From JBGVSA01 sp047605765 (GTDB lineage: Bacteria; Pseudomonadota; Gammaproteobacteria; Burkholderiales; Rhodocyclaceae), in contig JASGFB010000060.1 of the NCBI GenBank assembly GCA_047605765.1, positions 1 through 27,050 on the forward strand: 27,050 nt of DNA, in the 5' to 3' direction. The notes below the pieces were generated by a model, which saw only the letters and a program-made list of their open reading frames with translations, had not been told where the DNA came from and searched no databases. The position numbers and the translations under genes were made by a program. Below are positions 22,420 through 27,050 of the stretch, one piece after another. Position 1 is the first letter of the stretch. Every line of letters begins with the position of its first letter.

Positions 22420-23489
22420 GGCGTGGCCTCCGTCACCGTCTTGCGCGGATCGAGGGCGTCGCGCAGTGCGTCGCCGATGAGCACCAGCAAAAGCAGGGTG
22501 ATGACCAGCACGGCGAAGGTGGACAGCGAAATCCACCAGGCGTCGAGGTTGTTCTTGCCCTGGTTGAGCAGTTCGCCCAGGCTCGGTGTATCCGGCGGCA
22601 CGCCGAGGCCGAGGAAATCCAGGCTGGTGAGGGCGCCGATGGCGGCGACCATGTCGAAGGGCAGCAGGGTGATGACGGGCGTGAGGCTGTTGGGCAGCAC
22701 GTGGCGGCGCATGATTGTCCAGTGCCCCTGGCCCAGCGCGCGCGCGGCGCGCACGTAATCCTGCCCGCGATTGCGCAGGAATTCGGCGCGCACGTAGGCA
22801 GCGGTGCCAAGCCAGCCGAACACCGACAGCAGCACGATGAGCAGCCACAGGTGGGGGGAGAACAGCGCCGACAGGATGATCAGCATGTACAGCGTGGGCA
22901 TGGCCCCCCATACCTCCGAGACGCGCTCCATGCCGATGTCCGTCCAGCCCGCGAAGTAGCCCTGAATGGACCCGTACAGCATGCCGAACAGCGTGGTGAC
23001 CACGGTCACCGCAAGGGCGAACAGCACCGACAGGCGAAATCCGTAGATCAGGCGCGCCAGCACGTCGCGGCCACGGTCATCGGTGCCCAGCCAGTTCTGT
23101 GTGCTGGGCGGCGCCGGGTTGGGGCTGCGCGTGAAGTAGTTGATGGTGTTGTAGCTGTAGGTATTGGGCGGATAGAGCGCAAAGTTGCCCGGCTTGGCGA
23201 ATTGGTCGCGGATGAACGGGTCGAGGTAATCGGTGGGGGTGGGGAAGTCGCCGCCGAAGGTTGTCTCGGGCAGCGTCTGCACCACCGGGAAGTACCACTG
23301 CCCCTGGTAGCGCACCGCCAGCGGTTTGTCGTTGGACAGCACTTCGGCCAGCAGGCTGAGGGCGAACAGGATCGAAAACACCACCAGGCAGGCAAAGCCC
23401 AGCCGGTTGCCGCGAAACCGCAGCCAGGCGCGCCGGCCGGGAGAAAGGCCGGGCCGCGCGATCGCAAGGGAAGGGGGCATCGTGCTCAT
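22416..23489 (-). CDS. yejE: YejE: permease subunit of peptide ABC importer
   Basis: Inner-membrane permease, 357 residues. N-terminal membrane segment (LGFACLVVFSILFALSLLAE), then the long periplasmic stretch typical of YejE (YQGQWYFPVVQTLPETTFGG through NWLGTDDRGRDVLARLIYG), then five membrane segments. The ATPase-contact EAA loop is RAARALGQGHWTIMRRHVLP, and DFLGLGVPPDTPSLGELL follows. I start it at the ATG at 23489, which shares one base with the yejB stop (TGATG); the frame is open to 23519 but that part lies inside yejB. It pairs with YejB. Confidence 0.93.
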   Translation of the reverse strand: MSTMPPSLAIARPGLSPGRRAWLRFRGNRLGFACLVVFSILFALSLLAEVLSNDKPLAVRYQGQWYFPVVQTLPETTFGGDFPTPTDYLDPFIRDQFAKPGNFALYPPNTYSYNTINYFTRSPNPAPPSTQNWLGTDDRGRDVLARLIYGFRLSVLFALAVTVVTTLFGMLYGSIQGYFAGWTDIGMERVSEVWGAMPTLYMLIILSALFSPHLWLLIVLLSVFGWLGTAAYVRAEFLRNRGQDYVRAARALGQGHWTIMRRHVLPNSLTPVITLLPFDMVAAIGALTSLDFLGLGVPPDTPSLGELLNQGKNNLDAWWISLSTFAVLVITLLLLVLIGDALRDALDPRKTVTEATP

Positions 23490-24529
23490 CAGTCGAACTT
23501 CACGCGTGGATCGACCCACAGGTATGACAGGTCGCGCAACAGAGTGGTGAACAGGCCGATCAGCGTGAACAGGAACAGGCTGCCCAGCACCACCGGGTAA
23601 TCGCGTCGTATGACGGATTCATAAGACAGCAGACCCAGGCCATCCAGCGAGAACAGGGTTTCGATGAGCAGCGAGCCGGTGAAGAAGGCGCCGATGAAGG
23701 CCGCCGGGAAACCCGTCATGATGGGGATCAGCGCATTGCGGAACACATGGCGCCACATGATGCGGCGCTCATCGAGCCCCTTGGCGCGGGCCGTCAGCAC
23801 GTACTGCTTGCGGATCTCTTCCAGCACCGAATTCTTGGTCAGGATCGAGATGGTGGCAAAACCGCCCAGCGTCATCGCCGTCACCGGCAAGGCGATGTGC
23901 CACAGGTAGTCGAGCACCTTATGGAGCAGATCCAGCTCGTCCCAGTTCGACGACACCAGCCCACGCAGCGGGAACCACTGCACAAAGGTGCCCCCCCCCA
24001 GCAACACCAGCAGTACCACGCCCAGCACGAAGCTCGGGATGGCGTAGCCGAACATCAGCACCAGCGTGCTGGCCATGTCGAAGCGTGAGCCGGCGCGCAC
24101 CGCCTTGGCGATGCCCAGCGGCACCGACACCAGATACACCAGCAGGAAGGTCCACAGCCCCAGGCTGATCGATACCGGCAGCTTCTCGCGGATGAGCTGC
24201 CACACATCCTTGTTGTGATAGAAGCTGGTGCCCAGATCGAAGCGGGCGAACTGCCCGACCATCTGCACGAAGCGCTCGTGCGCCGGCTTGTCGAAGCCGT
24301 AGAGCTTCTTGATTTCTTCGATGCGCGCAGCATCGACGCCCTGGCGGCCACGGTAGCCGGCACCACCGGCCATGGCGCCTTCGCCGCCGCCGCTGCGCCC
24401 GCGCAACTGGTAGACCATCTGTTCGACCGGGCCGCCGGGCACGAACTGCACCACCGTGAAGGTGATGAGGATCACGCCGAACAGTGTCGGGATCATCAGC
24501 AACAGGCGCTTGAGAATGTAAGCCCACAT
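23489..24529 (-). CDS. yejB: YejB: permease subunit of peptide ABC importer
   Basis: Inner-membrane permease, 346 residues. It begins MWAYILKRLLLMIPTLFGVI, aligned with the E. coli YejB start, and has the family marks VPGGPVEQM, a Gly-rich insertion (GRSGGGEGAMAGGAGYRG), YGFDKPAHERF, LGTSFYHNKDVW and the EAA loop RAKGLDERRIMWRHVFRNAL. The ATG at 24538 is the alternative start and overlaps the yejA stop (ATGA); 24529 is preferred on family alignment. The codons for LLGGGT contain a run of nine G (plus strand 23991-23999 as C9), a possible slippage site: loss or gain of one base would truncate the protein. Confidence 0.92.
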   Translation of the reverse strand: MWAYILKRLLLMIPTLFGVILITFTVVQFVPGGPVEQMVYQLRGRSGGGEGAMAGGAGYRGRQGVDAARIEEIKKLYGFDKPAHERFVQMVGQFARFDLGTSFYHNKDVWQLIREKLPVSISLGLWTFLLVYLVSVPLGIAKAVRAGSRFDMASTLVLMFGYAIPSFVLGVVLLVLLGGGTFVQWFPLRGLVSSNWDELDLLHKVLDYLWHIALPVTAMTLGGFATISILTKNSVLEEIRKQYVLTARAKGLDERRIMWRHVFRNALIPIMTGFPAAFIGAFFTGSLLIETLFSLDGLGLLSYESVIRRDYPVVLGSLFLFTLIGLFTTLLRDLSYLWVDPRVKFD

Positions 24530-24534
24530 GGCGA

Positions 24535-26373
24535 TCATTTTCCCTGGGCGGGCTGTGCCCACCACGTGGTCAATACCCAGCTTTCGGGTTGGTAGTACTT
24601 CGGCATCACCTGCGGCTGGCCGAACTTGCCGGCGCGGTAGGCGATGCGGAAGGTGCTGGCGTACCAGTGCGGCACGAAGTAATAGCCCCAGCGCAGCACG
24701 CGGTCGACGGCGCGCAGGCGGGCCACCAGCTCGGGGCGCGAATGGGCATTGAGCGCCTGCTTGAGGAGGGCGTCGACGGCCGTGTCGGATACCCCCGCCA
24801 GGTTGCCGGTGCCCTCGGTCTTGGCCGCTTCGGACGAATAGCGGTCCATCAGTTCGGCGCCGGGCGCCTCCGAGCCCACCGTGCGGATACTGGTGAGATC
24901 GAAGTCGTACACATCGAGGCGCTTTTGCAGCAGCGCGAAATCGGCGCTGCGGTATTCCGCCTGGATGCCCAGCTTGGACAGCGCCTGGATGTAGGGCGTC
25001 ACCACCCGCGTCATGCCGCCTTCGCTGTCGAGGAATTCGAGCGTGAAGGGCTCGCCCTTGGCGTTGCGCAGGGCGCCATCGCGATAGGTCCAGCCGGCGT
25101 CGGCCAGCAACTGCTTGGCCTGGCGCAGGTTGTCGCGCAGGCTGTGCGGCGGCGTGGTGACCGGCGGCAGCGGTACGGCTTGGGTGAACACCTCGGGCCT
25201 CAGATGCGCCCGCAAGGGTTCGAGCACGGCCAGCTCATCCGCGCCGGGCAAGCCCTTGGCTTCGAAGTCGCTGTTGGTGAAATAGCCGCGTACCCGCGTG
25301 TACGCGTTGTAGAACAACTGGCGATTCATCCATTCGAAATCCATCGCCAATATCAGGGCCTGCCGCACGCGCGGATCAGCAAAGCGCTCGCGTCGCGCGT
25401 TGATCAGGAAGCCCTGGAAGTCGCCGGCATTGCCATTGGCGATCTCGCGCTTGATGAGCTCACCCGAATCGAACTTGGGGCCGACGTAGCTGCGCGCCCA
25501 ATCGCGCGCGATGAAGGCTTGCAGGTAATCGAATTCGCCGGCCTTGAAGGCTTCGAACTGGGCGATGTTGTCCTTGTAGATCTTGTAGGTGATGCGGTCG
25601 AAATTGTTCAGCCCGCGCTGCACGTTGAGATCGCGCGCCCAGTAATCCGGATTGCGCTGGTAGGTCACCTCGCGGCCGAAGTCGACACGCCCGATGCGGT
25701 ACGGGCCGCTGCCGATGGGCTGCTCCATCACCACCTTGTCGAAGGGCTTGCCGGCCCCCCAGTCGCGGCTGAAGATGCCCAGGGCACCCAGGATCAGCGG
25801 CAGTTCGGCGCTGCCGCGCGTGAATTCGAAACGCACCGTGCGCTCGCCGAGCACCACCGCCTGCTTCACGTCGGCCAGCATCATGCGGAATTGCGGTGCG
25901 GCGCCGGGCCCGACCAGCGTGTCGAAGGTGTATTTCACGTCCGCCGCCAGCACCGGCTTGCCATTGGAGAAGCGCGCCTTGGGATTGAGGCGGAACGTCA
26001 CCGACGTTTTGTCGGGCGGAACTTCGATGTCCTCGGCAAGCAGGCCATAGGCGGTGGTGGGCTCGTCCATGGTACCGATCAGCAGCGTGTCGAACAGCGC
26101 ACCGATGCCCGGTGGGGCCGTGCCCTTGAGCGTGAACGGGTTGTACTTGTCGAAATTGCTGATGCGGGTGGGCGCCACCAGGGCGATGGCGCCGCCCTTG
26201 GGGGCCGCCGGATTGGCCCAGTCGAAATGCGCGAAGCCCGGCGGATACTTGACGTCGCCGAACTGCGAATACGCGTGGGCAGCCCATGCCGGCGCCGTCA
26301 ACATAGGGACGGCGGCCAGCGCGGCGGTGCGGAGGAACCGAGTCAACACATTCGAGGTCTGTCGGGCTGGCAT
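24535..26373 (-). CDS. yejA: YejA: periplasmic oligopeptide-binding protein
   Basis: Extracellular solute-binding protein family 5, 612 residues. The Sec signal peptide (TRFLRTAALAAVPMLTAPAWA) cuts near residue 31. The mature protein has AYSQFGDVKYPPGFAHFDW, LFDTLLIGTMDEPTTAYGL, VTFRLNPKARFSNGKPVLAA, the family stretch GSGPYRIGRVDFGREVTYQR and VRQALILAMDFEWMNRQLFY. The ATG at 26373 is chosen because it puts the signal peptide near the N-terminus; an upstream ATG at 26430 would add 19 residues. Neither has a good Shine-Dalgarno. It is first in the yejABEF operon and divergent from an amidohydrolase gene. Confidence 0.92.
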   Translation of the reverse strand: MPARQTSNVLTRFLRTAALAAVPMLTAPAWAAHAYSQFGDVKYPPGFAHFDWANPAAPKGGAIALVAPTRISNFDKYNPFTLKGTAPPGIGALFDTLLIGTMDEPTTAYGLLAEDIEVPPDKTSVTFRLNPKARFSNGKPVLAADVKYTFDTLVGPGAAPQFRMMLADVKQAVVLGERTVRFEFTRGSAELPLILGALGIFSRDWGAGKPFDKVVMEQPIGSGPYRIGRVDFGREVTYQRNPDYWARDLNVQRGLNNFDRITYKIYKDNIAQFEAFKAGEFDYLQAFIARDWARSYVGPKFDSGELIKREIANGNAGDFQGFLINARRERFADPRVRQALILAMDFEWMNRQLFYNAYTRVRGYFTNSDFEAKGLPGADELAVLEPLRAHLRPEVFTQAVPLPPVTTPPHSLRDNLRQAKQLLADAGWTYRDGALRNAKGEPFTLEFLDSEGGMTRVVTPYIQALSKLGIQAEYRSADFALLQKRLDVYDFDLTSIRTVGSEAPGAELMDRYSSEAAKTEGTGNLAGVSDTAVDALLKQALNAHSRPELVARLRAVDRVLRWGYYFVPHWYASTFRIAYRAGKFGQPQVMPKYYQPESWVLTTWWAQPAQGK

Positions 26374-26555
26374 GCTGCGATTTTGCCAAAAGTCCCCCGC
26401 CCGTGGGAGAACAATTGCGCTATGCAGCATGCGCGCAGTCGCCTCGTGCGATGGGCGCGGTTAAGATGTGCGCATCGCGGCGCTGGCGGCACGCCCCATG
26501 CGGGCATGCCACGGGTAGCCCCAAGACACCACAAAGCCGCAGAGAGGACCACACC
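26374..26555. promoter_or_regulatory. Divergent promoter region of yejA and the amidohydrolase
   Basis: 182 bp between divergent starts, so it should hold promoters for both units. I could not place convincing -35/-10 boxes. GAGAGGA just before 26556 is the likely Shine-Dalgarno of the amidohydrolase. Confidence 0.45.
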
Positions 26556-27050
26556 ATGTCGATCATCGATGAGATCGCCGCGCGCGCGGACGCGCTGGCC
26601 ACCATCCGGCGCGACATCCACGCGCATCCCGAACTCGCCTTCGACGAGCACCGCACGGCTGCGCTGGTGGCCGACGAACTGGAGCGCTGTGGCATCGAAG
26701 TCCACCGCGCGGTGGGGCGGACCGGTGTCGTCGGCGTATTGCGCGCCGGCAATTCCGAACGTGCCATCGGCCTGCGCGCCGACATGGACGCCTTGCCGAT
26801 CCAGGAATGCAATGAATTCGCTCATCGCTCGCGCCACGGTGGCTGCATGCACGCCTGCGGCCACGACGGGCACACCACCATGTTGCTGGGCGCCGCGCAG
26901 TATCTGGCGGCAACGCGCCATTTCGACGGCACCGTGGTGTTTGTCTTCCAGCCGGCCGAAGAAGGCGAAGGCGGTGCACCGGCGATGATCGACGACGGCC
27001 TGTTCGAGCGCTTTCCGATGCAGGCCATCTTCGGCATGCACAACTGGCCG
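26556..27050 (+). CDS. M20D amidohydrolase / aminoacylase-like metallopeptidase (5' part)
   Basis: The first 165 residues of a gene cut by the window edge; the full family length is about 390-400. It begins MSIIDEIAARADALATIRRD followed by IHAHPELAFDEHRTA. The metal-binding stretch MHACGHDGHTTMLLGAA has Cys101 and His103 as expected ligands, and FQPAEEGEGGA carries the Glu pair. This pattern is that of hippurate/IAA-amino-acid hydrolases, which cut N-acyl or N-aroyl amide bonds of amino acids in the cytoplasm. No signal peptide is seen. Its position opposite yejABEF suggests it may process imported peptides or N-acyl amino acids, which is inference. The exact substrate is unknown. Confidence 0.9.
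   Translation, partial: MSIIDEIAARADALATIRRDIHAHPELAFDEHRTAALVADELERCGIEVHRAVGRTGVVGVLRAGNSERAIGLRADMDALPIQECNEFAHRSRHGGCMHACGHDGHTTMLLGAAQYLAATRHFDGTVVFVFQPAEEGEGGAPAMIDDGLFERFPMQAIFGMHNWP

Noticed and set aside
24589..26988. Open frame of about 800 codons on the plus strand across yejA and into the amidohydrolase start
   Set aside because: It is opposite a clear SBP family 5 gene and out of frame with the amidohydrolase, with low-complexity composition. It is a shadow of high-GC coding.
1..27050. Mobile elements, CRISPR arrays, tRNA or rRNA genes
   Set aside because: No transposase or integrase motif, no regularly spaced direct repeats, and no tRNA cloverleaf or rRNA core seen on either strand by eye.

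Overview
This window is GC-rich DNA, very probably chromosomal, from a Gram-negative bacterium. The etfB/etfA pair, the long-chain-type acyl-CoA dehydrogenase, the Ser-rich outer-membrane lipoproteins and the overall codon use fit a betaproteobacterium, possibly of the Neisseriales/Burkholderiales side. That placement is inference from gene style; there is no rRNA in the window. I see no tRNA, rRNA, insertion sequence, integrase, att site or CRISPR array, so it reads as ordinary chromosome with accessory metabolic blocks.

Layout. (1) 83-931 (-): a two-domain GNAT acetyltransferase. (2) 932-1506: a long divergent, AT-richer regulatory gap with several inverted repeats. (3) 1507-8650 (+): a tight four-gene operon, wecB - nfrB - nfrA - DUF4434. 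NfrB and NfrA are the bacteriophage N4 adsorption proteins of E. coli, now understood as a c-di-GMP-controlled inner-membrane glycan synthase and its outer-membrane partner. WecB makes UDP-ManNAc, the sugar nucleotide this machine is reported to need, so the cluster looks like a self-contained surface-polysaccharide secretion system. (4) 8835-10988 (+): polyphosphate kinase ppk1.

(5) 11010-16323: a TetR-type regulator (-) divergent from etfB - etfA - CbiM/COG3235-like membrane protein - 98-aa orphan - acyl-CoA dehydrogenase (+). This is an electron-transfer/beta-oxidation block, with paired TetR-like palindromes and another palindrome lying on the likely etfB promoter. (6) 16617-19101 (+): two lipoproteins that share the same N-terminal design (Cys22, GGDDDD, poly-Ser linker). 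One is a LamG-like/unknown beta-domain protein and the other a CE8 pectin methylesterase; each is followed by an intrinsic terminator.

(7) 19165-26373 (-): yejA - yejB - yejE - yejF (oligopeptide/microcin C-type ABC importer), then after a 130-bp gap dgoK - dgoA (2-keto-3-deoxygalactonate kinase and aldolase). DgoK lacks the usual Asp of its N-terminal phosphate-binding motif. (8) 26556 to the right edge (+): the 5' part of an M20D amidohydrolase divergent from yejA.

The most interesting unit is the wecB-nfrB-nfrA-DUF4434 operon with its structured leader. The regulatory architecture between tetR and etfB, the twin lipoproteins, the altered DgoK motif and a G9 tract inside yejB come next.
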